Origin: Oscillospiraceae bacterium
GTDB lineage: Bacteria; Bacillota; Clostridia; UMGS1810
NCBI GenBank assembly: GCA_022769845.1
Contig: JALEIO010000146.1
Span: 1 to 5,473 of the forward strand
Length of the DNA stretch: 5,473 nucleotides
Direction: 5' to 3'
This document shows positions 1 to 5,470 of this stretch, piece after piece. The notes beneath the pieces are model-generated. The model was not told where the DNA came from. It did not search any database and saw only the letters and a program-made list of their open reading frames with translations. How positions within the stretch are numbered: position 1 is the stretch's first letter; each line of letters opens with the position of its first letter. A program made the position numbers and the translations under genes.

Positions 1-1
1 T

Positions 2-1696
2 AAATTCATTGAGCAGGGCATTACCTATGAAGAACTGACCCAAGAGGAAAAAGAAGAATATGAAAACTTATTTGAAGATGAAGACGGAGAAATTCCCGAA
101 AGAATAAGTTCTTCTGCACTTAACGAGTGGATATTCAACCGCGATACAATTCGTCAGGTTTTAAATATTCTCATGACAGACGGCATCAAAATTGAATACG
201 GCGAAAAACTTGGGAAGACAATCATATTTGCTAAAAATCACCTTCACGCTGAAAAAATACTTGAGGTTTTTAATTCTGAATACCCACACTTGAACGGTTT
301 TGCAAAGGTGATTGACAATAAAATTAATTATGCCCAGAGTCTGATTGATGAATTTTCTGACCCTAAAAAGCTGCCGCAGATTGCAATTTCTGTTGATATG
401 CTCGATACAGGCATTGATGTGCCGGAGGTTTTGAATCTTGTTTTCTTTAAGAAAGTTATGAGTAAAGCTAAGTTCTGGCAGATGATAGGGCGTGGCACTC
501 GTCTTTGCCCCGGGCTTTTAGATGGAGAAGATAAAAATAAATTTTACATTTTTGATTTTTGTGGCAACTTTGAGTTTTTCAGAATGAATCAAGGAAAGCC
601 TACTGCAAATCAGATGGCACTTCAGGGAGCAATATTTAACCTGAAATCGCAAATTATCTTTAAACTCCAAGATATTGCTTATCAGACGGAGGATTTAATT
701 GCTTTTCGTAAGAGTTTGGTTGGCGAAATGGTAACAAAAGTTCGAGAACTCAACAAAGACAATTTTGCGGTAAAGCAACATTTAAAGTATGTTGAATTAT
801 ATTCAAGTGAAGAAAATTATGTATCGCTTACATATGAAGACACGCTTATTATCAAAGAGGAACTTGCACCCCTTATAATTCCGGATGAAGACGAGGCAAG
901 TGCTGTGCGTTTTGATGCACTTATGTATGGAATTGAACTTGCATATCTTGCAGGTAAGGGATACAGTAGACACAGAAGTGATTTGTTTAAAAAAGTAAGC
1001 GGAATTGCGAGCGTTGCCAACATTCCAGAAATAACAGCAAAGTCTGAATTGATCAATAAAATTTTGCATACGGATTATTTAGATAATTGCGGAGTAAATG
1101 ATTTTGAATATATTCGTGAATCACTTCGTAATTTGATAAAGTATATTCCGCAAAATGTTTTAAGATATGACACCAATTTCGGTGATGATATTCTTTCAAC
1201 CGAGTGGAAAGAATCTGAACTTGAAAGTGATGACCTTAAAAATTACAGAGCAAAAGCGGAATATTATGTAAAACAGCATCAGGATAACAGCGTAATTGCA
1301 AAGCTTAAAGGAAATATTCCGCTTGTTCAAGAGGATATAGCAGAACTTGAAAAGATTTTGTGGAATGAGGTCGGAACGAAAGAAGAATATACTGCCGAAT
1401 ACGGCGAAAAACCGCTTGGTGAGTTCGTTCGTGAAATTGTTGGTCTTGATATGAATGCTGCAAAAGAAGCATTTTCAGAATTTTTAAGCAATACAAATTT
1501 GGACAGCAGACAGATATATTTTGTCAATCAGATTGTTGAATATATTGTTCATAACGGAGTGATGAAGGATTTATCTGTGCTGCAAGATGCTCCGTTTACA
1601 GATAAAGGCAGCGTAGTTGAAATCTTTACAGACCTTTCTGTATGGGTAGGAATCCGCAAAGTTATTGAGAATATCAATATGAATGCGGCAGCTTAA
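2..1696 (+). CDS. hsdR: Type I restriction enzyme R subunit (HsdR), C-terminal part, 5' end outside window
   Basis: HsdR is the motor and nuclease subunit of type I restriction-modification complexes: it translocates DNA using ATP and cuts far from the recognition site. The frame is open from position 2, so the ATG at 173 is only an internal methionine and the gene starts before the window; 564 residues are visible. Counting from the first visible residue, a motif IV-like strand (TIIFAKN, 73-79), motif V (AISVDMLDTGIDVP, 128-141) and motif VI (QMIGRGTRL, 160-168) give the second RecA-like lobe of a superfamily 2 helicase. IFDFCGN (183-189) follows, then a long helical region. The last 150 or so residues, with LDSRQIYFVNQIVEYIV and DAPFTDKG near the end, resemble the EcoEI-type HsdR C-terminal domain that docks on the methylase. 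The nuclease domain, helicase motifs I-III and the hsdM/hsdS genes are not visible. The reading frame is undamaged here. Confidence 0.93.
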   Translation, partial: KFIEQGITYEELTQEEKEEYENLFEDEDGEIPERISSSALNEWIFNRDTIRQVLNILMTDGIKIEYGEKLGKTIIFAKNHLHAEKILEVFNSEYPHLNGFAKVIDNKINYAQSLIDEFSDPKKLPQIAISVDMLDTGIDVPEVLNLVFFKKVMSKAKFWQMIGRGTRLCPGLLDGEDKNKFYIFDFCGNFEFFRMNQGKPTANQMALQGAIFNLKSQIIFKLQDIAYQTEDLIAFRKSLVGEMVTKVRELNKDNFAVKQHLKYVELYSSEENYVSLTYEDTLIIKEELAPLIIPDEDEASAVRFDALMYGIELAYLAGKGYSRHRSDLFKKVSGIASVANIPEITAKSELINKILHTDYLDNCGVNDFEYIRESLRNLIKYIPQNVLRYDTNFGDDILSTEWKESELESDDLKNYRAKAEYYVKQHQDNSVIAKLKGNIPLVQEDIAELEKILWNEVGTKEEYTAEYGEKPLGEFVREIVGLDMNAAKEAFSEFLSNTNLDSRQIYFVNQIVEYIVHNGVMKDLSVLQDAPFTDKGSVVEIFTDLSVWVGIRKVIENINMNAAA

Positions 1697-1704
1697 AAAC
1701 AAAC

Positions 1705-1740
1705 AAAGACACTGTCGTCTTCGGACGAACAGTGTCTTTT
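1705..1740 (+). terminator. Strong UUCG-loop hairpin terminator after hsdR
   Basis: An 11-bp stem (AAAGACACTGT at 1705-1715 with ACAGTGTCTTT at 1729-1739) continues, past one bulged A at 1728, into a 4-bp CGTC/GACG stem closed by a TTCG tetraloop (1720-1723). C(UUCG)G is an exceptionally stable RNA loop. It begins 9 bases after the hsdR stop. The plus-strand T tail is short (TTTT), while the minus-strand reading gives TTTGTTTGTTTTT straight after the stem. The hairpin may therefore stop transcription from both sides, and perhaps better for minus-strand transcripts. Confidence 0.85.
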
Positions 1741-1786
1741 CGCATCTTAAAAATCTCCTTAAATTAGTACGGTTTGGTTCACCGAA

Positions 1787-1820
1787 ACGGCTGTTTCAAA
1801 CAAATGCTGTCAAACGCCGT
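1787..1820. repeat. Imperfect inverted repeat between hsdR and the HTH gene
   Basis: ACGGC (1787-1791) pairs with GCCGT (1816-1820), and GTTT (1793-1796) with AAAC (1812-1815), with one bulged T and a 15-base loop. The loop side holds a loose direct repeat, GCTGTTTCAAAC (1790-1800 region) and GCTGTCAAAC (1806-1815). It could be an operator or leader hairpin for the gene at 1895, or chance; no T tract follows, so it is not an intrinsic terminator. The remaining DNA from 1741 to 1880 shows no gene on the plus strand and no promoter that I would defend. Confidence 0.3.
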
Positions 1821-1880
1821 TATTACACAGATTTTTGAGCTTTTCAAAAAAATTGCAAAAACACAAAGTAATACTAAACT

Positions 1881-1887
1881 AGGGGTG
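1881..1887 (+). promoter_or_regulatory. Ribosome binding site of the excisionase-like gene
   Basis: AGGGGTG lies 7 bases before the ATG at 1895. It is the only Shine-Dalgarno-like stretch near this start and supports the ATG as the true beginning of the 60-residue protein. Confidence 0.7.
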
Positions 1888-1894
1888 ATGCTTT

Positions 1895-2077
1895 ATGCAA
1901 GAAAGCTATGTAGAACTCGTAACCATTGATGAGCTGTGCGAACTTCTTATGATAGGTCGCAGCACCGCATATAGCCTGTTAAGAAATAATGATATCAAGG
2001 CATTTAAAATCGGTAAGGTATGTAAGATATCCAAAGCATCAATAGAACAATACATAATGGAACGTAGTAACCTTTAG
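1895..2077 (+). CDS. Excisionase-family MerR-type HTH DNA-binding protein (orphan Xis-like)
   Basis: This complete 60-residue protein is almost entirely one winged-helix DNA-binding domain of the excisionase/HTH_17 type. Family signs are the opening VTIDELCELLMIGRSTAYSLL (about 9-29), where a helix leads into the turn and the recognition helix RSTAYSLL, then the wing IKAFKIGKVCKISKASIEQYI (34-54). Proteins of this size bend DNA as recombination directionality factors (Xis) beside tyrosine integrases in conjugative transposons and prophages, or act as small regulators. No integrase, intact or decayed, is visible in the window, so its role here is unknown. It sits between the hsdR terminator and an IS66 scar and has a good ribosome site at 1881-1887. 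The family assignment is firm; excisionase function is only one possibility. It may be a leftover of an excised element or control the neighbouring restriction locus. Confidence 0.85.
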   Translation: MQESYVELVTIDELCELLMIGRSTAYSLLRNNDIKAFKIGKVCKISKASIEQYIMERSNL

Positions 2078-2088
2078 TTGGTTACTAC
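2064..2088 (+). terminator. Perfect 9-bp inverted repeat over the stop codon of the HTH gene
   Basis: GTAGTAACC (2064-2072) and GGTTACTAC (2080-2088) are exact inverse complements around a 7-base loop that contains the TAG stop (2075-2077). The nearest run of T (2107-2111) is about 18 bases further on, after a second tiny ACAC/GTGT hairpin (2087-2101). It is therefore either a weak terminator or a symmetric protein-binding site. An element end or autoregulatory operator for the HTH protein cannot be excluded. Confidence 0.45.
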
Positions 2089-2109
2089 ACTTCATTTGTG
2101 TCTATCTTT

Positions 2110-2256
2110 TTATATATGTTTTTCCTTGTTGCTTCGGACTGATATTAATCCCTGCATTAACCATACAAACTGCTCATTAGAAAGAGATTAAATTTCTGTT
2201 TCCGAACGAGGCCTAAGTAACATCTCTCCGTTATCAATCCAAAAACTATGATGAAT
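2110..2256 (-). pseudogene. Decayed C-terminal fragment of IS66-family Orf2/TnpB
   Basis: Read on the minus strand from 2256, 48 residues plus the final stop are recognisable in one frame. FWIDNGEMLL resembles the TnpB stretch around LYWEGDGFVLL. Then come RPRSETEI, an in-frame TAA (2188-2190), and SLSNEQFVWLMQGLISV, which matches the typical TnpB ending (W-P-R-x-E-x-E-V, L-T-x-E-Q-F-x-W-L-M-x-G-L). The fragment ends at TAA 2110-2112. Roughly ten residues expected between GEMLL and RPRSETE (Y-K-R-L-E...F-Q-W) are missing, and the N-terminal half is absent. TnpB is an accessory protein of IS66 elements; the TnpC transposase that would follow below 2110 is gone. This identification rests on remembered family sequence, not a search. 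It marks an old insertion whose remainder was deleted. Confidence 0.72.
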
Positions 2257-2308
2257 TTGTCAAAACTTAATTTCCCCAATAGCTGCTTCGCTTTCTCCTC
2301 GCACTTTT

Positions 2309-2662
2309 TCACTTTAACTTATCTTGCCATTCAGTTTCCCTAAAACCAACCAAAACAAAATCCTCACCAACAACTATCGGTCTTTTTACAAGCATTCCGT
2401 CTGTTGCAAGAAGTTTTAACTGTTCTTCTTCTGTCATGGTCGGAAGCTTTGTTTTAAGCTCCATTGACTTATACAAAATCCCCGATGTGTTAAAGAATTT
2501 CTTTAACGGCAGTCCGCTCATTTTGTACCATCTGGATAATTCCTCAAAACTTGGATTATTTAACTTTACATCACGAAGGTTGTATTCTATTTTGTTGTCA
2601 TCAAGCCATCTTTTTGCCTTTTGACAAGTTGTGCATTTGGGATAACAAATGAATTTAACCAT
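2309..2662 (-). CDS. ArsC/Spx-family thioredoxin-fold protein
   Basis: This complete 117-residue protein is of the ArsC/Spx/YffB fold, the usual length for the family. The N-terminus has the redox pair C10-T-T-C13 in YPKCTTCQKAKRWL, preceded by C6. It continues with RDVK (30-33), NTSG (58-61), the LLATDGMLVKRP helix-turn and the cis-proline-like RPIVVG (94-99), ending VLVGF. Members are glutaredoxin-like arsenate reductases, or Spx/MgsR regulators that bind the RNA polymerase alpha subunit. No arsenic genes are nearby, and short Firmicute proteins with this exact pattern are usually annotated only as arsenate-reductase-related, so I assign the fold and not a substrate. GAAAGGA (minus strand, 2671-2677) lies 8 bases before the ATG. 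A possible -10 box (GATAAT, minus strand, 2704-2709) has no convincing -35. It is a monocistronic gene set between two pseudogene fragments. Confidence 0.94.
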   Translation of the reverse strand: MVKFICYPKCTTCQKAKRWLDDNKIEYNLRDVKLNNPSFEELSRWYKMSGLPLKKFFNTSGILYKSMELKTKLPTMTEEEQLKLLATDGMLVKRPIVVGEDFVLVGFRETEWQDKLK

Positions 2663-2856
2663 AATAATTGTCCTTTCATTTTCGTTTTTATTTTCATTGG
2701 TTTATTATCATTCCATTGTTGATTACTCATAAATTTTTTTACTTTTACAATGTGTTTCTCTACATCAAAATTGTAAATCAAATTACTAATTAACTTGTCA
2801 AATGATTAACATCCTATTTCTACATCATTTACATCATTATATGAAAGTCCATTGCC
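2663..2856. other. Gene-free spacer upstream of the ArsC-like gene
   Basis: This is AT-rich DNA holding the leader of the ArsC-like gene. A minus-strand frame from 2781 runs into that gene out of register (MIYNFDVEKHIVKVKK...), but it has no ribosome site and matches no family I know. On the minus strand a perfect TTGACA occurs near 2797-2802 (plus-strand TGTCAA) without a well-spaced -10. A small direct repeat (ACATCATT twice) lies at about 2822-2838. No RNA gene or intact element is recognisable. Confidence 0.4.
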
Positions 2857-3053
2857 TTATGGAGTTTCCCTATCTTCAATTACACCGCAGGGAATTTTAT
2901 TTACGAAAATAAGGTAGTCCGCTGCTTGTGGGATATTCACGCGCAACAACACCAAGCGAGGCTGCAGGATTAAACTCATTAAAATCCTGAACCACATAGC
3001 CTGATTCCTATAATTTTTATTCTCACTTTTGTTTCAGGTGTCATAGATTTCAT
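2857..3053 (-). pseudogene. Decayed N-terminal fragment of a second HsdR (type I restriction R subunit)
   Basis: Three minus-strand pieces in different frames read together as the start of an EcoEI-type HsdR. Piece one is 3053-3012 (MKSMTPETKVRIKI). Piece two is 3007-2918 (ESGYVVQDF, then EFNPAASLGVVAREYPTSSG). Piece three is 2922-2860 (ADYLIFVNKIPCGVIEDRE), with a stop at 2857-2859. Intact relatives run S-G-x-A-D-Y-L-x-F-V-D-x-K-P-x-G-V-I-E-A-K, the PD-(D/E)xK nuclease core. Here the join between pieces two and three has lost bases, and the E-x-K lysine is replaced (EDR). The join between pieces one and two lacks about 11 bases against the expected helix. The rest of the gene is missing. This is a dead 5' end of another hsdR, oriented opposite to the live copy at the left of the window. 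Confidence 0.85.
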
Positions 3054-3096
3054 CTCATAATTCTAAATATATCATTTTATTTTAACCAAAATTACC

Positions 3097-3831
3097 TTAT
3101 CCCTTAATCACCGCAAGGTACTCGTCTAATCGTTGTTCTTCAAGCTGTGCAACAAAGTATGCAAAAGGTGTCAAATCACCATTCACCGCAAATGCTTCAA
3201 GTGCATTATAATAATCAAGTCTATTCTCTTTAGCAACGGAAATCGGCAAATATCCGTGTATCAAAAGCTGGTAATTCATCAAAAGCCTACTTGTTCTGCC
3301 GTTGCCGTCAATAAAGGGATGTATTCTTACAAATTCAGCGTGTGTCCATGCCGCAAGTTCTATGGGATTTAATTTATTTTCCCTGATTTTTAAATCTTCA
3401 TAGAAATTCTTAATTTGCAAATACATTTCATTCCCGGCAGGAGGTGTGAATCCTGCACCGCTGATTCGTACTTCCTCTTTTCTGTATATGCCACCGACAA
3501 TTATGTTTTCTGTAAGTATTGCGTGCAAATCTTTTACTATATTTTTGTCTAAAGGCTTATTTTCGGCAATGCATTTTTTTACATATCCATATGCTTTCTT
3601 ATGGTTAATAACCTCGTATATTTCGCGCAGTTCCTTTCCGCCAATTGCAACACCGTCTTCCAAAACAACCTTTGTTTCCATAAGTGTAAGCGTGTTGCCT
3701 TCAATAGCGGTTGAATTGTGCGTAAATGTCAGTTCAAAATCTTTTTCGTAAGAAGAAAGCGTAATAGGACTTATTTTGTGTTTGTTTTGCTCATATGTAA
3801 GCTTTTTTTCTTGTATTCTTTCAAAGTTCAT
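3097..3831 (-). CDS. Fic-domain AMP-transferase with N-terminal inhibitory motif (class II)
   Basis: Fic proteins transfer AMP (less often other nucleotide parts) from a nucleotide to hydroxyl side chains of target proteins. The 244-residue protein carries the full catalytic loop HPFIDGNGRTSR at 171-182: catalytic H171, metal-binding D175, the phosphate-binding GNGR and R182. The target-docking flap is at about 114-136 (GIYRKEEVRISGAGFTPPAG). The inhibitory motif (S/T)xxxE(G/N) is within the protein itself as S40-TAI-E44-G45, whose glutamate normally points at an active-site arginine and blocks ATP binding. That makes it a self-restrained class II Fic. The gene starts 1 base after the stop of the HTH regulator at 3833 and uses an AAGGAGG site inside that gene's end. 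All key residues are intact. The target is unknown; regulation of a housekeeping protein, a toxin-like role and a defence role are all open. Confidence 0.96.
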   Translation of the reverse strand: MNFERIQEKKLTYEQNKHKISPITLSSYEKDFELTFTHNSTAIEGNTLTLMETKVVLEDGVAIGGKELREIYEVINHKKAYGYVKKCIAENKPLDKNIVKDLHAILTENIIVGGIYRKEEVRISGAGFTPPAGNEMYLQIKNFYEDLKIRENKLNPIELAAWTHAEFVRIHPFIDGNGRTSRLLMNYQLLIHGYLPISVAKENRLDYYNALEAFAVNGDLTPFAYFVAQLEEQRLDEYLAVIKG

Positions 3832-3832
3832 A

Positions 3833-4042
3833 TTATTTTTCCTCCTTTATAAACTCACACATATCGCTTATATCACAATCAAGATAATCTGCTATTTTAA
3901 GAAGTATCAACATTGACGCTGGTTCATCACGTCTTAACTTTGTCATTGTGTTTGGTGCAATGTCAGCATTTTTACGCAATTCAACCTTGCTCATTTCCTT
4001 ATATATCAATAATTTCCATAATTTATTATAGGATATATTCAA
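3833..4042 (-). CDS. Cro/CI-type HTH transcriptional regulator paired with Fic
   Basis: This 69-residue protein consists of a single XRE/Cro-CI helix-turn-helix domain. ISYNKLWKLLIYKEMSKVEL opens helix 1 and 2, RKNADIAPNTMTKLRRDE (about 23-40) holds the turn and recognition helix, and LILLKIADYLDCDISDMCEF completes helices 4-5. This small family typically begins M-x-I-S-Y-N-K-L, which supports the TTG start at 4042. No ATG or GTG lies upstream in frame before a stop, and starting at the internal ATG would cut off helix 1. The site before the TTG is weak (GAAGTG), so expression is probably low. It is translationally linked to fic (TAA, one base, ATG). A likely job is autorepression of this two-gene operon through the promoter at 4069-4102, by analogy with toxin-antitoxin-like HTH-Fic pairs; that is inference. 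Confidence 0.9.
   Translation of the reverse strand: MNISYNKLWKLLIYKEMSKVELRKNADIAPNTMTKLRRDEPASMLILLKIADYLDCDISDMCEFIKEEK
3841..3847 (-). promoter_or_regulatory. Strong ribosome binding site of fic inside the HTH gene
   Basis: AAGGAGG (plus strand CCTCCTT) is formed by the Lys-Glu-Glu codons at the end of the HTH gene and stands 9 bases before the fic ATG. It is far stronger than the site of the HTH gene itself, so fic can be translated more than its regulator from one mRNA. Confidence 0.85.
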
Positions 4043-4068
4043 AGTTTCACTTCGTACATTTTCTTTGC

Positions 4069-4102
4069 ATTATATTCTACTACATTATTTATAAAAATTC
4101 AA
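4069..4102 (-). promoter_or_regulatory. Probable sigma-A promoter of the HTH-fic operon
   Basis: On the minus strand TTGAAT (4097-4102) is followed after 17 bases by TAGAAT (4074-4079), with 4 of 6 and 5 of 6 matches to the consensus. A perfect TATAAT (4069-4074) overlaps it but lacks a well-placed -35. Either would give a leader of about 20-30 bases before the TTG start at 4042. The rest of 4103-4285 has no gene I accept and no clear terminator for the upstream deacylase gene. Confidence 0.5.
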
Positions 4103-4285
4103 TACAATTTCGCAAAAACATAAGAAAGTAAGATAAAAAAGATAGATTTTACCAATACAAAAAATTCACTTTTATCATTCATTTTTTTCACTCTTATCAC
4201 GCTTTGATTGCTCTTTCACATATGTCTTCGATGTAGTCTTTTTGCTTTAATGTACACTTTCTACAGTTGAAAAGTTGCATTGGAA

Positions 4286-5023
4286 TTATAATTCTTTCAT
4301 TACTTTTCCAAAAACTTTTCCTATGCTTTCTCTAATTACCAAATCAGCATTGTTGTCATATTCGGTTTCTGTTTTATTTATAATTACAATATACTTACCC
4401 CTAAAATATCTGACAAAAGAGGCTGCCGGATATACTGCAAGCGATGTGCCGCCCACAACCAGCATATCTGCATTTGCTATATTTTTAACTGCATTTTCTG
4501 TCACTCCATCATACAAAGGCTCCTCATATAAAACAACTTTTGGTTTCATTAAACCTTTGCAGTGTCTGCATTTTGGAACTCCACCGCTTTTTATTATTTC
4601 AATAACTTTACTTGCATCTTCTGTCTTACCGCAAGCATAGCAGTTAAATTCGCTTGCGTTACCATGCAGTTCTATAACGTTCTTGCTTCCTGCTCTTTGA
4701 TGCAATCCGTCTATATTCTGTGTAATAACTGTCTTGAGCTTGCCCATTTCTTCAAGCTTTACCAGTGCCTTATGAGCATTATTAGGTTCAGCCTCAATAA
4801 TGAAGTATTTTCTGTAGAAGTCATAGAATACTTCGGGATTCTGAAAAAAGAAACTATGACTCAGTATTACTTCCGGTGATACACCGTAGTCTTTTACAGC
4901 GTTATAAAGTCCGTCTTTGCTTCGGTAGTCTTTAACACCGCTTTCAGTTGACACTCCTGCACCACCAAAGAAAACTATGTTGTTACATTCTTTAATCATT
5001 TCTGCAAGACGAGTTATTTCCAC
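4286..5023 (-). CDS. cobB: NAD-dependent protein deacylase, SIR2/CobB family
   Basis: Sirtuins remove acetyl or other acyl groups from protein lysines using NAD+, giving nicotinamide and O-acyl-ADP-ribose, in the cytoplasm. The 245-residue protein shows every landmark. The NAD-binding loop is GAGVSTESGVKDYRS (21-35; many relatives have I-P-D-F-R). TQNIDGLH (101-108) is followed by catalytic H120 in ELHG. A complete zinc site is present (C128, C131, C152, C155). The NAD-binding GGTSLAVYPAA (191-201) is followed by IINKTET (214-220). The length is normal for a stand-alone bacterial sirtuin. The start is GTG: the frame is closed just upstream by the TGA at 5033-5035 (minus strand, inside the ribosome-site region), and an AGGAG site stands 8 bases away. 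It follows the YolD-like gene by 12 bases, so the two are co-transcribed. Its zinc site and lack of fused domains argue against a SIR2-type defence NADase. Confidence 0.97.
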   Translation of the reverse strand: MEITRLAEMIKECNNIVFFGGAGVSTESGVKDYRSKDGLYNAVKDYGVSPEVILSHSFFFQNPEVFYDFYRKYFIIEAEPNNAHKALVKLEEMGKLKTVITQNIDGLHQRAGSKNVIELHGNASEFNCYACGKTEDASKVIEIIKSGGVPKCRHCKGLMKPKVVLYEEPLYDGVTENAVKNIANADMLVVGGTSLAVYPAASFVRYFRGKYIVIINKTETEYDNNADLVIRESIGKVFGKVMKEL

Positions 5024-5031
5024 ATTATCAT

Positions 5032-5037
5032 CTCCTC
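5032..5037 (-). promoter_or_regulatory. Ribosome binding site deciding the GTG start of the sirtuin gene
   Basis: GAGGAG (plus strand CTCCTC) lies 8 bases before the GTG at 5021-5023 and overlaps the TGA stop of the preceding YolD-like gene. A nearer ATG (minus strand, 5028-5030) is out of frame and stops after five codons, so GTG is the real start. Confidence 0.8.
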
Positions 5038-5470
5038 ATACACCCTCTGCGTTGTTAAATTGATTCCCCTCTATTGAGAGAATATCATCTATTGGTATTT
5101 CTGTTCCGTCATCCATTATTACATCTCTTTCATATTCACGAATCTTAGTTAAGTTCCCTTTTTTCGTGATATATGCACCGCCTGACTTTTTATTATCCGG
5201 CACAAAATATGTGATTGTTATTTTCTGTCCGTCATCAATATGCTCATTAATATACTGCAGTTTTGCGTTAATTTCTGCCGCTTCATATTCATCAAGTTCG
5301 ATTTTACTATCCGTTTGTCTTGCAGTTTCGGCAATAGCCTCATCATGTCCCGTTAGCGCGGCAAACGGTGCAAATTGAGCCTCACGAAGTATTTTATCCG
5401 GAAAATCTTTTTCTATTTCAGGATTTGGGTACTTCATATTCAATATATCGTTGTATTTAAAGTCACTCAT
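5036..5470 (-). CDS. YolD-like family protein
   Basis: The 144-residue protein matches the YolD-like family in order. It has the hallmark AQFAPFAALTGHDEAI (31-46), then a charged helix ELDEYEAAEINAKLQYI (58-74). A small beta domain follows: KITITYFVPD (83-92), GGAYITKKGNLTKI (97-110), DVIMDDGTEIPIDDILSIEG (116-135). Family members commonly sit next to Y-family (DinB/UvrX/ImuB-like) lesion-bypass polymerases and are thought to be accessory to SOS mutagenesis, with no known enzymatic activity. The gene preceding it would lie past 5473 and cannot be seen. The ATG at 5468-5470 is only three bases from the window edge, so its ribosome site is not visible and an earlier start cannot be excluded, although the length fits. 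It is followed closely by the sirtuin gene, with which it probably forms an operon. Confidence 0.87.
   Translation of the reverse strand: MSDFKYNDILNMKYPNPEIEKDFPDKILREAQFAPFAALTGHDEAIAETARQTDSKIELDEYEAAEINAKLQYINEHIDDGQKITITYFVPDNKKSGGAYITKKGNLTKIREYERDVIMDDGTEIPIDDILSIEGNQFNNAEGV

Noticed and set aside
1853..1880. TTGCAA and TAAACT as a promoter for the HTH gene at 1895
   Set aside because: The match is weak, and the start of transcription would fall within or after the ribosome binding site.
2157..2312. Minus-strand GTG frame of 51 residues overlapping the ArsC-like stop (GTGA)
   Set aside because: It has no ribosome site, and over most of its length a different frame gives the recognisable IS66 TnpB reading.
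2309..2662. Arsenic-resistance locus
   Set aside because: Only the ArsC/Spx fold is present; no ArsR, ArsB/Acr3 or ArsA is nearby, so arsenate reduction is not supported by context.
2587..2781. Minus-strand 64-residue frame overlapping the start of the ArsC-like gene
   Set aside because: Its second half is the ArsC-like gene read out of register, its first half matches nothing known, and it has no ribosome site.
2811..2840. Short direct repeat ACATCATT as the beginning of a CRISPR or iteron array
   Set aside because: There are only two copies almost back to back in AT-rich DNA, with no regular spacing and no further units.
4197..4280. Minus-strand 27-residue frame (MQLFNCRKCTLKQ...) with a C-x-x-C, starting 5 bases after the sirtuin stop
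   Set aside because: It has no real ribosome site, is very short and resembles no family I know. The Cys pair alone is not evidence; a decayed gene end is possible.
4286..5023. SIR2 gene as an anti-phage NADase (Thoeris or SIR2-fusion type)
   Set aside because: The protein is a stand-alone sirtuin of normal length with a complete four-cysteine zinc site and catalytic histidine, and no TIR, SLOG or other partner domain is adjacent.
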